The notes under the pieces were generated by a model. That model had not been told where the DNA came from, ran no database searches, and worked only from the letters and a program-made list of their open reading frames with translations. Shown piece after piece: positions 17,740 through 27,266 of a stretch of 64,000 nucleotides of DNA. Positions within the stretch are counted from its first letter, which is position 1. Each line of letters starts with the position of its first letter. Both the position numbers and the translations under genes were made by a program. The DNA comes from an uncultured Paracoccaceae bacterium. Its GTDB lineage: Bacteria > Pseudomonadota > Alphaproteobacteria > Rhodobacterales > Rhodobacteraceae. The stretch is from positions 1-64,000 of the forward strand of contig CAJJAR010000001.1 in NCBI GenBank assembly GCA_905182105.1, written 5' to 3'.

Positions 17740-19713
17740 CTATGTGTCGTCTTTTGAGTACCGAATCGTTTCCATGAGTGCGTCTAAAGCACTGCGCTCG
17801 TCTTTGTCCATCTTGGCCCCATTCGCGCCTAGGTCGAATTCAACCTTACTTTCTTCCGTACTACGCACCGATTCTTGTACCGCTTTGGCGGCTTGAGACA
17901 GTCGGTACGTAACATCCTCGTCAGCGACACCCGTCAGATCTTCAGCCGCATCTGCGATTTCGGCATCCAATCCACGTGCTGCATTTAATTTACCCAGCTC
18001 TTCAGCAACGGTCAGGCGAACCTTTTCAACATCACCGGGAACGCGGATGCAGGGTATGATTGCGACATGGTTGGCATTCAGCAGGTTTTCAAGGGCGAAG
18101 GGCCCCAGTTCGTCATAAATATTTTCACGCAACTCCCCTGCGCTGGCCCCAAGGCTGCGCAAAACAACGCGCCGAATGTCAGCGTGATCACTGCTGCGAC
18201 AGGTCATGCTTTCTAACCCGCGCTCGAATTCTTCGGCCACTTCTGGCGTGCCAACAAGGGCTGCCAAAACAATCGCTTCGCGCAAGTGTTCTGTGATTTC
18301 AGGTGTCAGAGCAGAAGCAAGCGCCGATGATTTAGTCGCGGCCAATGCGTTTTGCGGAGGCTGCCACTTGCCGCCACGGAACCCACCACCCTTAAAGTTG
18401 CCGTTGCGGCGCTGTGGTCCTGCACGTTTGGTCGAGAACAAATCCCAACGCAGGTCCTTGATCGCCTGACCATAGTGGCCCCGAATGGAGAAGTCTTTGA
18501 TCAGCTTAATCTTTTCGCGCAGCGTCTTATCAAGGGCCGCTTTGCGTTCAGGACTGTCAAAAACCATGCCTTCAGTTTCGCGCTGCCACAACAGCTGAAC
18601 CATTGGAATGGCACCGTCGATTATCTTTTGCAGACCGGGTGCGCCTTGCGCCTTTAGCAGATCGTCAGGATCCAACCCTTCGGGCATCAAGGCAAAGCGC
18701 AGCGATTGCCCCGCCTCAAGCAAAGGCAATGACAGATCGATCAGGCGCATTGCGGCGCGCAAGCCTGCCTTGTCCCCATCAAGGGCGATTATCGGCTCTG
18801 GTGACACCCGCCACATCATCTGCAGCTGGCTTTCGGTGATCGCTGTACCAAGTGGCGCAACTGCCCCGCCAAAGCCGTGCTCGCCCAGCGCGATAACGTC
18901 CATGTAACCCTCAGACACAATCAGCGGCTGGCCTTTGCCAACAGCGGCGCGTGCGGGTCCGTGGTTGTAAAGGCTGCGGCCTTTGTCAAACAATTCGGTT
19001 TCGGGTGAGTTTAGGTACTTCGCGTTGTCATTGGGGTCCATCGCCCGTCCGCCAAAAGCGGTGCATCGGCCACGTGCGTCGCGGATCGGGAACATGATGC
19101 GGCCACGGAACGTGTCATAGGGCTTGCCGCCCTTCTGGCTGGGCTTACCCAAACCAGCGCCCAGGATCAGATCAGGATCAACCTCTTTGGCGATCAAATG
19201 GCCCCACAACCCCTGCCACGTGTCAGGGGCAAAGCCGATTTCCCAGCGCTCTTGTGCCGGTGGCTTTAAACCACGGCCATCCAAATAGGCGCGTGCATCT
19301 GCGCCTGCGGCAGTTTGAAGCTGGAGTTTGAAAAACTTAACCGCATGTTCCATAACCTCAGCCAATTGGGTGCGGCGGTCTGATTTTTCCTGCGCTTTGG
19401 GGTCTTGAGCTGGCATAGGCATGCCGACTTCGTCCGCCAAAATGCGAACAGCTTCCATAAAACCTACGTTTTCAGTTTCACGGACAAAGGAAATCGCATC
19501 GCCTTTGGCTTGACAGCCAAAGCAATAATAAAACCCTTTTTGGTCATCGACGTGGAAACTGGCGGATTTTTCCTGATGAAACGGGCACGGTGCCCACATA
19601 TCACCCTTGCCCTGATTGGACTTGCGCGTGTCCCACATGACTTTTCGCCCGACCACTTGGGACAGGCTGGCGCGGGTGCGCAAATCATCTAGGAAACCGG
19701 GAGGTAAACTCAT
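17740..19713 (-). CDS. dnaG: DNA primase DnaG
   Basis: 657 residues. The N-terminal CHC2 zinc finger is C43-x2-H46 ... C64-x2-C67 (CPFHQEKSASFH and YYCFGC). The TOPRIM core contains LIVSEGYMDVIALGEHGF and PIIALDGDKAGLRAA. The C-terminal part, after a Gly/Lys/Arg-rich linker near residues 410-430, is the helicase-binding region and is poorly conserved. It synthesises RNA primers at the fork. rpoD follows after 127 bp, enough for its own promoter. Confidence 0.96.
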   Translation of the reverse strand: MSLPPGFLDDLRTRASLSQVVGRKVMWDTRKSNQGKGDMWAPCPFHQEKSASFHVDDQKGFYYCFGCQAKGDAISFVRETENVGFMEAVRILADEVGMPMPAQDPKAQEKSDRRTQLAEVMEHAVKFFKLQLQTAAGADARAYLDGRGLKPPAQERWEIGFAPDTWQGLWGHLIAKEVDPDLILGAGLGKPSQKGGKPYDTFRGRIMFPIRDARGRCTAFGGRAMDPNDNAKYLNSPETELFDKGRSLYNHGPARAAVGKGQPLIVSEGYMDVIALGEHGFGGAVAPLGTAITESQLQMMWRVSPEPIIALDGDKAGLRAAMRLIDLSLPLLEAGQSLRFALMPEGLDPDDLLKAQGAPGLQKIIDGAIPMVQLLWQRETEGMVFDSPERKAALDKTLREKIKLIKDFSIRGHYGQAIKDLRWDLFSTKRAGPQRRNGNFKGGGFRGGKWQPPQNALAATKSSALASALTPEITEHLREAIVLAALVGTPEVAEEFERGLESMTCRSSDHADIRRVVLRSLGASAGELRENIYDELGPFALENLLNANHVAIIPCIRVPGDVEKVRLTVAEELGKLNAARGLDAEIADAAEDLTGVADEDVTYRLSQAAKAVQESVRSTEESKVEFDLGANGAKMDKDERSALDALMETIRYSKDDT

Positions 19714-19752
19714 GGCATGTATATTGGTGCTGGTGTCGTCAGAGTCGAGTCG

Positions 19753-20064
19753 TCACTCGCGAGAAAGACACGCTTCTTTCCACTGAGCACTCAAATCGAT
19801 GCCTTTAAGATCACGGCGTTTGAGCTGGTAGATTGGGCCGCCTAGAATGGTAATCGCGTTGTTGTACTGCTCTGGCCAAGCTGGCTCAGTCGCGGCAATC
19901 GCTTCGGCCAATTTGCTTTCTCTTACACGATCCATCCGCGCCGTTTGGATCGCACCAACGACGTCTGCCTGATATGCGCAGTCATCTTCTTTGCTGATTT
20001 CGTCAGCGGCAAAGGTGGGCGTGGCAAAAGCAACAAGGGTTGCGAGTAATGCAAAACGGGTCAT
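19753..20064 (-). CDS. Small exported protein of unknown function
   Basis: 103 residues. A signal peptide (MTRFALLATLVAFATPTFA, cleavage after Ala-19) is followed by a mostly helical, charged mature domain of about 84 residues with two cysteines (near positions 27 and 99) that could form a disulfide. It resembles small periplasmic proteins common in Rhodobacterales and perhaps the LprI/DUF1311 group, but I do not recognise a defining motif. It follows dnaG on the opposite side from rpoD, with 39 bp between, and precedes nothing in an obvious operon. Confidence 0.7.
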   Translation of the reverse strand: MTRFALLATLVAFATPTFAADEISKEDDCAYQADVVGAIQTARMDRVRESKLAEAIAATEPAWPEQYNNAITILGGPIYQLKRRDLKGIDLSAQWKEACLSRE

Positions 20065-20112
20065 CGGCTATCTCCGGCTGGATCAGGAATCGGGGTATTT
20101 CGTGGAATAATA

Positions 20113-20658
20113 CTACCCGCGTGACGCGACACCTTCCATAGCCCTTTGCAAATCATGCAAAAGCGTACCTGCCATAGACCTGAACACCGTGATCAAAAAG
20201 GTATTATCCCCAGTGCGGGTGATCGAGCTGGCCATGTGCATCAAATCGCTACGTGCGGTGTGCCCTTTTTTAAAAACGTGACTGCGCAAATCCAATGGCG
20301 TGACACGGGCCAATACATCCGCAGCACCCGCGCCTTTCAACTCGACGATCGTCCACCCGTCGCTTTGATCGGTCAGGGCAGCATAGTTGGCTAACCCTTG
20401 AACCGCCTCGCATCCCATCAGGATGAATTGTTCACGACCAAACCAAATCGCCCGTGCGCTCGCCTTGCCAGTGCTTCGGTTCGCGGCGGGTACGGCCATT
20501 CCATGTGCCGCCTTCAAGGCAGCAGACAGGTCCTTGCCCGTGTCGTTGAAGGGTGAGATAGATGTGATTGGCCCAGCCGCCATTTCTGACAGAGTGACGT
20601 TACCAAGTTTAAGTGGCACGAAGCCATTCATCGGTGTTTTTGCAATTAAATCAACCAC
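20113..20658 (-). CDS. soxG: Sarcosine oxidase gamma subunit
   Basis: 181 residues. I place the start at the GTG at 20656-20658, because it has GGAG 9 bp upstream and gives VVDLIAKTPMNGF; the longer frame above it lies entirely inside soxA. Family stretches include GWTIVELKGAGAADVLARVTP (aminomethyltransferase-like fold) and RSDLMHMASSITRTG. SoxG is the small gamma subunit of heterotetrameric sarcosine oxidase and contacts the folate domain of SoxA. The gene overlaps soxA by 8 bp and ends the operon. Confidence 0.9.
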   Translation of the reverse strand: MVDLIAKTPMNGFVPLKLGNVTLSEMAAGPITSISPFNDTGKDLSAALKAAHGMAVPAANRSTGKASARAIWFGREQFILMGCEAVQGLANYAALTDQSDGWTIVELKGAGAADVLARVTPLDLRSHVFKKGHTARSDLMHMASSITRTGDNTFLITVFRSMAGTLLHDLQRAMEGVASRG

Positions 20659-23584
20659 GGGTACGTTCTCCTTTCGGATCAAAGAAAACTGGGTCACACA
20701 CTTCGACAATTGTTTCGATTTGGCGCATGTAATCAACCATCCGCAATCTATCCCCCAGCCTTTCAGGCCCACCTCGTACGAACCCCAATGCCATGAAGTG
20801 CCCCAAGGTTGGTGAGAATGCGACGGAGGTAAGGTAGCCTTTGTCAAGTTCAGCGGTGGCCTCGTCCCCTTCATTATACAGATGCGCGCCTGCGGTCAGC
20901 TGTTTCACTGCCCCCACAGGTTTAAAACCCATAAGACGTTCGCGGCCTTCATCCAGCAATCCATCACGCGCGGCCATGGTTTTACCTATGCAGTCCTTTT
21001 TAGCGCTGATCATCCGCCCCATGCCGATATCAAAGGCGGTCACCCGTCCGTGGATTTCCGCGTGGGTGATGAAGCCTTTTTCGATGCGCAACACGTTCAG
21101 CGCCTCCACCCCGTAAGGTCCGCCGGCCATTTCTGTGGTCTTGGCAGTCAATGTGCGGAACAGGCTGTCGCCGTATCGTGCAGGCACTGCGATTTCATAG
21201 GCATGTTCGCCAGAGTACGAGATGCGGAACAACCGTCCCTTGACCCCTGAAATGCTGACATCGCCACAGGCCATGAACGGCCAAGTTTCGTTATCAAGTG
21301 TTTGGTCCAGCAAACCATTCAACAATTCGCGTGACTGTGGCCCTGCGACGGCGAACTGTGCCCATTGTTCGGTCACAGACATCAGACGCACATCCAATTC
21401 AGGACGCAGCACTTGGGTTGCAAATTCAAGATGGCGCATCACTGCACCCGCGGCGGCCGTTGTGGTGGTCATCACGAAATGGGTTCCCGACAGACGCGCG
21501 GTGGTCCCATCGTCCATCACATAACCGTCTTCACGCAGCATCAAGCCGTAGCGCACACGCCCGACTTTGAGACTTGAGAACATGTTGGTGTAAACGAAAT
21601 CAAGCAATTCAGCCGCGTCTGGTCCTTGAATATCGATCTTACCCAAGGTTGACACATCACACACGCCAACTGCGTTGCGGACATAGCCCACTTCGCGGTC
21701 ACACGATTGTCGCCACGTCTTTTCGCCCTTGATCGGGAAATAGCTGGGGCGATACCATAGCCCCGCTTCCATCATCGGTGCGCCGTCTTCAATAGTTGCC
21801 ATGTGGCTGGTGGTTTTGCGTTCAGGTGCAAACCCTTTGCCCTCTGCCCCTGCCCCAAAGGCTGCCATTGCAATTGGGCTATAAGGTGGGCGGAATGTTG
21901 TAGTCCCTGTTTCAGGAATACCGCGCCCTGTGGCATCCGCGAGTAACGCAAGGGCTGTGACGTTTGAGTTTTTACCCTGATCCGTCGCCATCCCTTGGGT
22001 GGTATAGCGTTTCATGTGTTCAACAGAACGAAAGTTTTCAACTGCCGCTTGTTTCACATCCTTAACCAAAACATCATTTTGGAAATCGACCCATGCGCGA
22101 CCTTTGCCAGGGACCGCCCATAATGGTTCCATTTTGTAAGCTGTGTCCTCGGATTGTGGCGCATCTATCTCACCAGGTGTTTTACCCAAAGCGGTAACAG
22201 CCTTCGTTGCCGCCTCAAGCCCAGCGCGCAAACAGGCGTGGGTTGAAAAATCGCCATTACAGGCACCCGCCACCGTCATGTTCGGGATTGTGCCCTCTGT
22301 CGGCACAAAGCTGGCGATATCTTCACGCCACGTTGGTCTGCCGTTCATGTGACATGTCAGATGCACAGTTGGGTTCCAGCCGCCTGACATCGCCAAGCAA
22401 TCGGTTGAGATGCTTTGGGTGCCAGTAGAGGTACGCACAGTGATGGTTTCCAATCCCTTGCGCCCCTTGGTGCCGCACACATACGCCCCTTTGATCAAAG
22501 TATAGTCGCCCAGCGCTTGCACATTGAAACGGCTGTCGATCACTGCGGCTACATGCACACCAGCGGCCAGCATATCCATCGCAGTGCGGTGCGCATCATC
22601 GTTGTTGGCAAAGATAGTGATCGCCTTGCCCGGTGCCACGCCCCAGCGGTTTAGATAACTGCGCACAGCACCTGCAGTCATAATACCTGGGCGGTCGTTG
22701 TTTTGAAACGCAATCGGACGCTCAATCGCGCCTGCGGCTAAGATCGATTGTTTGGCCACAATCCGCCAAAAAGTTTCAAGTGGTGCTTTGCCATCACGCA
22801 CAGAGGTGTGGTGGTTTACCCGTTCTAGCGCCCCAAAGGTCCCTTGATCATAGACGCCTGAAACTGTTGTGCGCGTCATCAGGCGCACGTTGTCCATTTC
22901 ACGCATTTGCTCAACGATGCCAGCGGCCCAGTCAGCGCCCGTCTGACCATCAACCTCAAAGGTTTCGCTGTTCAGACGACCGCCCATAACGCTGTCTTCA
23001 TCAGCCAAAATAACGTCAGCGCCAGATTTCGCAGCCTTTAACGCCGCCATCAATCCCGCTGGTCCGGCACCAATCACCAGCACATCACAATGCGCATAGG
23101 CGCGTTCATATTTGTCCGACTGTTTTTCACCACTCAACGCGCCTAAGCCCGCGGCACGGCGAATGATCGGTTCATACACACGTTCCCAAAAGGCACGCGG
23201 CCACATGAACGTTTTATAATAAAACCCAGCCCCCAAGAATGGAGAGGCCAAATCATTCACAGCCATCACATCATATTCCAACGATGGCCATGCGTTTTGG
23301 CTGCGCAGCTCTAACCCCTCGTAAATCTCTTGAACCGTGGCGCGCACATTGGGATCGGTTGCACCATCACGCCCGACAGTCATCAAGGCATTGGGCTCTT
23401 CGCTGCCAGCGGTCAAAACGCCACGCGGGCGGTGGTATTTAAACGAACGGGCCATGAGACGAATGTCATTGGCCAACAATGCTGATGCAACAGTATCACC
23501 TACAAACCCACGATATTGAATCCCATCAAAGGTAAAAGAGATTGGGGTGCTTTGGTCGATCTGACCCTTTCCAGCAACTCTCAT
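20651..23584 (-). CDS. soxA: Sarcosine oxidase alpha subunit
   Basis: 977 residues. The N-terminus has a ferredoxin-like fold (ISFTFDGIQYRGFVGDTVAS), then an NAD-binding domain with VLVIGAGPAGLMAALKAAKSG. The C-terminal 380 residues are a GcvT-like aminomethyltransferase domain (VCDVSTLGKIDIQGPDAAELL, RISYSGEHAYEIAVP, GVEALNVLRIEKG). With SoxB, SoxD and SoxG it oxidises sarcosine to glycine and passes the methyl group to tetrahydrofolate. The start at 23582-23584 overlaps soxD by 4 bp and has GAGGG upstream. Confidence 0.96.
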   Translation of the reverse strand: MRVAGKGQIDQSTPISFTFDGIQYRGFVGDTVASALLANDIRLMARSFKYHRPRGVLTAGSEEPNALMTVGRDGATDPNVRATVQEIYEGLELRSQNAWPSLEYDVMAVNDLASPFLGAGFYYKTFMWPRAFWERVYEPIIRRAAGLGALSGEKQSDKYERAYAHCDVLVIGAGPAGLMAALKAAKSGADVILADEDSVMGGRLNSETFEVDGQTGADWAAGIVEQMREMDNVRLMTRTTVSGVYDQGTFGALERVNHHTSVRDGKAPLETFWRIVAKQSILAAGAIERPIAFQNNDRPGIMTAGAVRSYLNRWGVAPGKAITIFANNDDAHRTAMDMLAAGVHVAAVIDSRFNVQALGDYTLIKGAYVCGTKGRKGLETITVRTSTGTQSISTDCLAMSGGWNPTVHLTCHMNGRPTWREDIASFVPTEGTIPNMTVAGACNGDFSTHACLRAGLEAATKAVTALGKTPGEIDAPQSEDTAYKMEPLWAVPGKGRAWVDFQNDVLVKDVKQAAVENFRSVEHMKRYTTQGMATDQGKNSNVTALALLADATGRGIPETGTTTFRPPYSPIAMAAFGAGAEGKGFAPERKTTSHMATIEDGAPMMEAGLWYRPSYFPIKGEKTWRQSCDREVGYVRNAVGVCDVSTLGKIDIQGPDAAELLDFVYTNMFSSLKVGRVRYGLMLREDGYVMDDGTTARLSGTHFVMTTTTAAAGAVMRHLEFATQVLRPELDVRLMSVTEQWAQFAVAGPQSRELLNGLLDQTLDNETWPFMACGDVSISGVKGRLFRISYSGEHAYEIAVPARYGDSLFRTLTAKTTEMAGGPYGVEALNVLRIEKGFITHAEIHGRVTAFDIGMGRMISAKKDCIGKTMAARDGLLDEGRERLMGFKPVGAVKQLTAGAHLYNEGDEATAELDKGYLTSVAFSPTLGHFMALGFVRGGPERLGDRLRMVDYMRQIETIVEVCDPVFFDPKGERTRG

Positions 23585-23853
23585 GCCTTTGCCCTCTTCA
23601 TCTCTTTCGCCAGCTTCGCGCCTGAAACCTCGTGTGTCACAGTGTTGCGGCTGACCACGATCCAAGAGCCACAACCAGATTCATGCTGCCACAAATCGCG
23701 GTGTTCGCCAGGCTGGTTGTCACGCAGGTAAACGTAGTCCTGCCACGCATCATCCCCTGCATCAGGTGCAGGGCGGTTCAGGGCAACATCGGCCCCTTGA
23801 TAATAAAACTCGCGGATATCGCGTTCACCACAAATGGGACAAGAAAGGCGCAT
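23581..23853 (-). CDS. soxD: Sarcosine oxidase delta subunit
   Basis: 90 residues. The zinc-binding SoxD fold shows LSCPICGERDIREFYYQGAD at the N-terminus, with further ligands in the HRDLWQHESGCGSWIVVSRN segment near residues 50-70. It is the smallest subunit of heterotetrameric sarcosine oxidase. It is 80 bp downstream of soxB and overlaps soxA by 4 bp. Confidence 0.95.
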   Translation of the reverse strand: MRLSCPICGERDIREFYYQGADVALNRPAPDAGDDAWQDYVYLRDNQPGEHRDLWQHESGCGSWIVVSRNTVTHEVSGAKLAKEMKRAKA

Positions 23854-23933
23854 CAGTTCACTCCACGATGGGAAACTGTCCCATCAAATATTGGTCCGAA
23901 GATATATAGGCAAAATCCAAACATCACTGCCCC

Positions 23934-25187
23934 CTAGTGCAAATTATGTTGAGAGCCCGAAGCCTCTTCATCCATGATGCCAACGCCAGTGCGGAAGCGA
24001 TCCAAACGATGTTTTGTCGCAACGGGGTGCGGATTGTCTGTGGCCATCAGATGGGCAAAGACGTGCCCTGAACCTGGCGTGGCCTTGAACCCGCCATAAC
24101 ACCAGCCACAATTCACATAGAGACCGTCGACATGGGTTTTGTCGATAATGGGTGATCCGTCCGCCGACATGTCCATGATCCCGCCCCAACTGCGCAATAC
24201 CTTGGCCTTGGTGATCGCTGGCATCAAAGTGCACGCGCTTTCGATCACGTGCTCAGCCATGGGTAAGTTGCCCCGTGAGGCATAGCTGGAATACAAATCC
24301 AAGCTGCCACCAAAGACCAAACCACCTTTGTCAGATTGGCTGATATAAAAGTGTCCCGCCTCATAGGTGATCACGGTATCGATCATTGGCTTTAGCCCCT
24401 CAGTTACGAAGGCCTGCAAAACGTGGCTTTCGATTGGGAGGCGCATACCGGCCATTGCCGCCACTTCGCTAGAGCGACCAGCGGCGGTGATACCGATCTT
24501 TTTCGCACGGATGGGGCCACGTGTGGTTTGCACACCTTTGACCACGCAATCCACAACATCGATGCCTGTTACTTCACATTGTTGGATCAGATCGACACCG
24601 CGTTGGTCTGCAGCGCGGGCAAAGCCCCAAGCCACCGCATCGTGACGCGCCGTGCCACCACGGGGATGATACAGGCCCCCGTAGATTGGGAAGCGGGCTT
24701 GATCAAAATCAAGGTAGGGCAACATTTTTCGCAAAGCAGCGGTGTCGAGCAGTTGCGCATCATCACCTTGGGAGACCATCTGATTGCCACGCCGCGCAGC
24801 TGCGTCCCGTGAACCATCCGAGTTAAACAGGTTAATGATCCCACGCTGAGAGTGCATGACGTTATAGTTAAGGTCCTCCTCCAATCCTTCCCATAGTTTT
24901 AGGGAGTGACTGTAGAATTCAGAGTTACCGGGTAAACCATAGTTAGCCCGAACGATCGTGGTGTTGCGCCCAACATTACCACCCCCCAAGTACCCTTTTT
25001 CCAAAACGGCAACATTGGTAATGCCGTGAACGGATGCAAGGTAATGTGCAGTCGCCAGACCATGTCCACCACCACCGATGATGATCACATCATATTCAGC
25101 CTTGGGTTCAGGATTGCGCCAATGGGGCGTCCAACCTTTGTTACCGGTCAGTCCTTCTTTCAGAACACGTAAACCCGAAAAGCGCAT
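23934..25187 (-). CDS. soxB: Sarcosine oxidase beta subunit
   Basis: 417 residues, the catalytic FAD subunit. The dinucleotide-binding motif is YDVIIIGGGGHGLATAHYLA near residues 33-52. The covalent FMN site expected in SoxB is consistent with a conserved His in the central part, though I do not assign it. The end has GLYVNCGWCYGGFKATPGSG, typical of DAO-family oxidases. The ATG at 25185-25187 (MRFSGLRVLKEGLTGN) is the family start; a longer frame is not. It is first of soxBDAG. Confidence 0.95.
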   Translation of the reverse strand: MRFSGLRVLKEGLTGNKGWTPHWRNPEPKAEYDVIIIGGGGHGLATAHYLASVHGITNVAVLEKGYLGGGNVGRNTTIVRANYGLPGNSEFYSHSLKLWEGLEEDLNYNVMHSQRGIINLFNSDGSRDAAARRGNQMVSQGDDAQLLDTAALRKMLPYLDFDQARFPIYGGLYHPRGGTARHDAVAWGFARAADQRGVDLIQQCEVTGIDVVDCVVKGVQTTRGPIRAKKIGITAAGRSSEVAAMAGMRLPIESHVLQAFVTEGLKPMIDTVITYEAGHFYISQSDKGGLVFGGSLDLYSSYASRGNLPMAEHVIESACTLMPAITKAKVLRSWGGIMDMSADGSPIIDKTHVDGLYVNCGWCYGGFKATPGSGHVFAHLMATDNPHPVATKHRLDRFRTGVGIMDEEASGSQHNLH

Positions 25188-25321
25188 GTTTGATCCCCCA
25201 CATGGCAACCCTGTCGTGGAACCCACGAAATACTAGGACGGTAGGCCAAAAATTACTTGGCACCAGTTCCTAAAAGCACCTCATATTTTCCGTCCCTGAT
25301 CGTCAATACAAAAAACAAAAA

Positions 25322-25348
25322 CGCCCCCATTGAATTCCAATGGAGGCG
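25322..25348 (-). terminator. Rho-independent terminator of the glutamate dehydrogenase gene
   Basis: CGCC (25322-25325) and CCATTG (25327-25332) pair with CAATGG (25338-25343) and GGCG (25345-25348), with one mismatch and a 5-nt loop. On the minus strand it is followed by a long T-rich tract. It lies 40 bp past the dehydrogenase stop and before the soxB promoter. Confidence 0.85.
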
Positions 25349-25387
25349 CTTGATTTTCTAAAACTGTCCAAAGGTTAGCCTTTTAGA

Positions 25388-26818
25388 CTACAGACCTTTT
25401 GCACGGTAGCTGGCCGCAACCTTTTCGATAGAAACCAGATAGGCCGCAGTACGCAGATCTTTTACGTCATCACGTCCATGCCAAACTTCGCGCATAGCCT
25501 GATAGGCAATGCGCATCGTGTCATCCAGACCAGAGCGAACCAATTCCAACTCATCCGCACCGCGCAAATAGCGGTCCTTAAAGTTCGGGCTTAGCTCCCA
25601 ACCGATGCCTGAATCAGAGCTGAGGCGCTCAAGCTCATCCACAACCAATTGGTGGCGCGATTCTTCCTGACGGCGTTGCATGCGACCAAAGCGAATGTGG
25701 CTTAGGTTTTTGACCCACTCAAAGTAGGACACCGTAACACCACCAGCGTTTGCATACATATCTGGAATAATGACTGTGCCCTTGTCGCGCAGGATTTCAT
25801 CTCCGCCCGCAGTGACGGGACCATTCGCAGCCTCAATGATAAGAGGCGCCTTGATACGATCGGCATTGGTAATGTTGATCACACCCTCAAGCGCCGCTGG
25901 GATCAAGATGTCACATTCTTCTTCAAGAACTTTTGCACCGTCTTCAATGAAGGACGCATCAGGGTAACCTGCCACGCCACCATGTTTTGAAATCCATTGC
26001 TGAACAGCGTCCACGTCAAGACCATCTGCATCAACCAACGCACCATCGCGTTCGATAATGCCAATGATTTTGCATCCATCTTCTTCGCCTAGGAATTTGG
26101 TTGCGTGATAGCCCACGTTACCCAAACCTTGAACGACCACGCGTTTGCCTTCCAAGCCACCAGTCAAACCGGCTTTTTGCATGCCCAACTCGTCGCGGAA
26201 GAATTCACGCAGTGCGTATTGTACACCACGACCTGTCGCTTCGACACGGCCAGCGATCCCGCCTGCGTTCAATGGCTTACCTGTAACACAGGCTTTGGCA
26301 TTGATGTCAGTCGTGTTCATGCGGGCGTATTGATCGGCGATCCACGCCATCTCGCGTTCGCCCGTGCCCATGTCGGGTGCAGGCACGTTCTGAGATGGAT
26401 TGATAAGGTCGCGTTTGATCAACTCATATGCGAAACGGCGCGTGATCAACTCAAGCTCATGTTCATCATATTGACGTGGATCAATGCAAAGACCGCCTTT
26501 GGAGCCACCAAACGGTGCTTCAACCAACGAACACTTGTACGTCATCAACGCAGCAAGCGCTTCAACTTCATCCTGATTGACGCCCATCGAGAAACGAATG
26601 CCACCTTTAACAGGCTCCATATGCTCAGAGTGGACAGACCGGTAACCGGTGAATGTTTGAATTTTCCCGCGCAGACGTACGCCAAAGCGCACGGTGTAAG
26701 TCGCGTTACAAACCCTAATCTTCTCCTCAAGCCCTGGCGGTAAGTCCATCAACGCAACAGCGCGATTAAACATCATGTCTACGCTCTCGCGAAAGCTCAT
26801 CTCTTGGGGGGCACTCAT
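25388..26818 (-). CDS. gdhA: Glu/Leu/Phe/Val dehydrogenase (probable glutamate dehydrogenase)
   Basis: 476 residues. It contains the substrate and catalytic region VKGGIRFSMGVNQDEVEALA and APFGGSKGGLCIDPRQYDEHELE (catalytic Lys), PAPDMGTGEREMAWI, and a Rossmann motif RVVVQGLGNVGYHATKFLGEE. The length is that of hexameric or slightly extended GDHs. It interconverts glutamate and 2-oxoglutarate with ammonia. Cofactor choice cannot be read reliably. It is monocistronic with its own terminator. Confidence 0.93.
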   Translation of the reverse strand: MSAPQEMSFRESVDMMFNRAVALMDLPPGLEEKIRVCNATYTVRFGVRLRGKIQTFTGYRSVHSEHMEPVKGGIRFSMGVNQDEVEALAALMTYKCSLVEAPFGGSKGGLCIDPRQYDEHELELITRRFAYELIKRDLINPSQNVPAPDMGTGEREMAWIADQYARMNTTDINAKACVTGKPLNAGGIAGRVEATGRGVQYALREFFRDELGMQKAGLTGGLEGKRVVVQGLGNVGYHATKFLGEEDGCKIIGIIERDGALVDADGLDVDAVQQWISKHGGVAGYPDASFIEDGAKVLEEECDILIPAALEGVINITNADRIKAPLIIEAANGPVTAGGDEILRDKGTVIIPDMYANAGGVTVSYFEWVKNLSHIRFGRMQRRQEESRHQLVVDELERLSSDSGIGWELSPNFKDRYLRGADELELVRSGLDDTMRIAYQAMREVWHGRDDVKDLRTAAYLVSIEKVAASYRAKGL

Positions 26819-27057
26819 CTGACGACTCCTTTTGGGTCAGAACGATTCGACTTTGCGTCGATCATTGGCAAAACCTTTTGGTTATAAGGTTAATGAAGGC
26901 GAATTATCTCAGGATAACCGAACACGCTTGTGAGAACTGTATTGCACATTTTTTAGGCAATTTAAGAACAATCTTATCAAAGCGGCTAAATATATTCTAT
27001 CGCGTTAAAAACCCAACTTTTGTCCAGAATTTAGCCGATATCTTTAATTTTACTAAA
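26819..27057. other. AT-rich intergenic region upstream of glutamate dehydrogenase
   Basis: Noncoding as far as I can see. It must hold the dehydrogenase promoter. The sequence is strongly A+T rich between 26880 and 27060, with no clear inverted repeat. Together with the doubtful small frame that follows, the gap between confident genes is about 450 bp. Confidence 0.5.
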
Positions 27058-27201
27058 TTAGTTATTATTCTGGAAACAGCCCGATTTCGAAACCAATGAT
27101 TGTTTCAAGGTCTGCCCATTATGAAGGACGACAAATTCATGATGGTCGTTGAAACCTGGATTTATTATGGTCCTGTTTTTGACATCGGGCTCAATTTCCA
27201 T
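27058..27201 (-). CDS. Doubtful small reading frame or gene remnant
   Basis: From the ATG at 27199-27201 the frame reads MEIEPDVKNRTIINPGF and ends at TAA 27058-27060 (47 residues). It stays open upstream for about 28 more codons with protein-like composition (TNPWRIAWATEDEVYDG) but finds no ATG, GTG or TTG before a stop near 27310, where it overlaps the end of the next gene. So it may be the tail of a gene whose 5' end has been lost, or a short gene with an unrecognised start. I do not recognise the family. Confidence 0.3.
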   Translation of the reverse strand: MEIEPDVKNRTIINPGFNDHHEFVVLHNGQTLKQSLVSKSGCFQNNN

Positions 27202-27266
27202 GCCGTCGTAAACTTCATCTTCAGTCGCCCACGCTATTCGCCACGGGTTTGTTGGAAGCAGTGCAA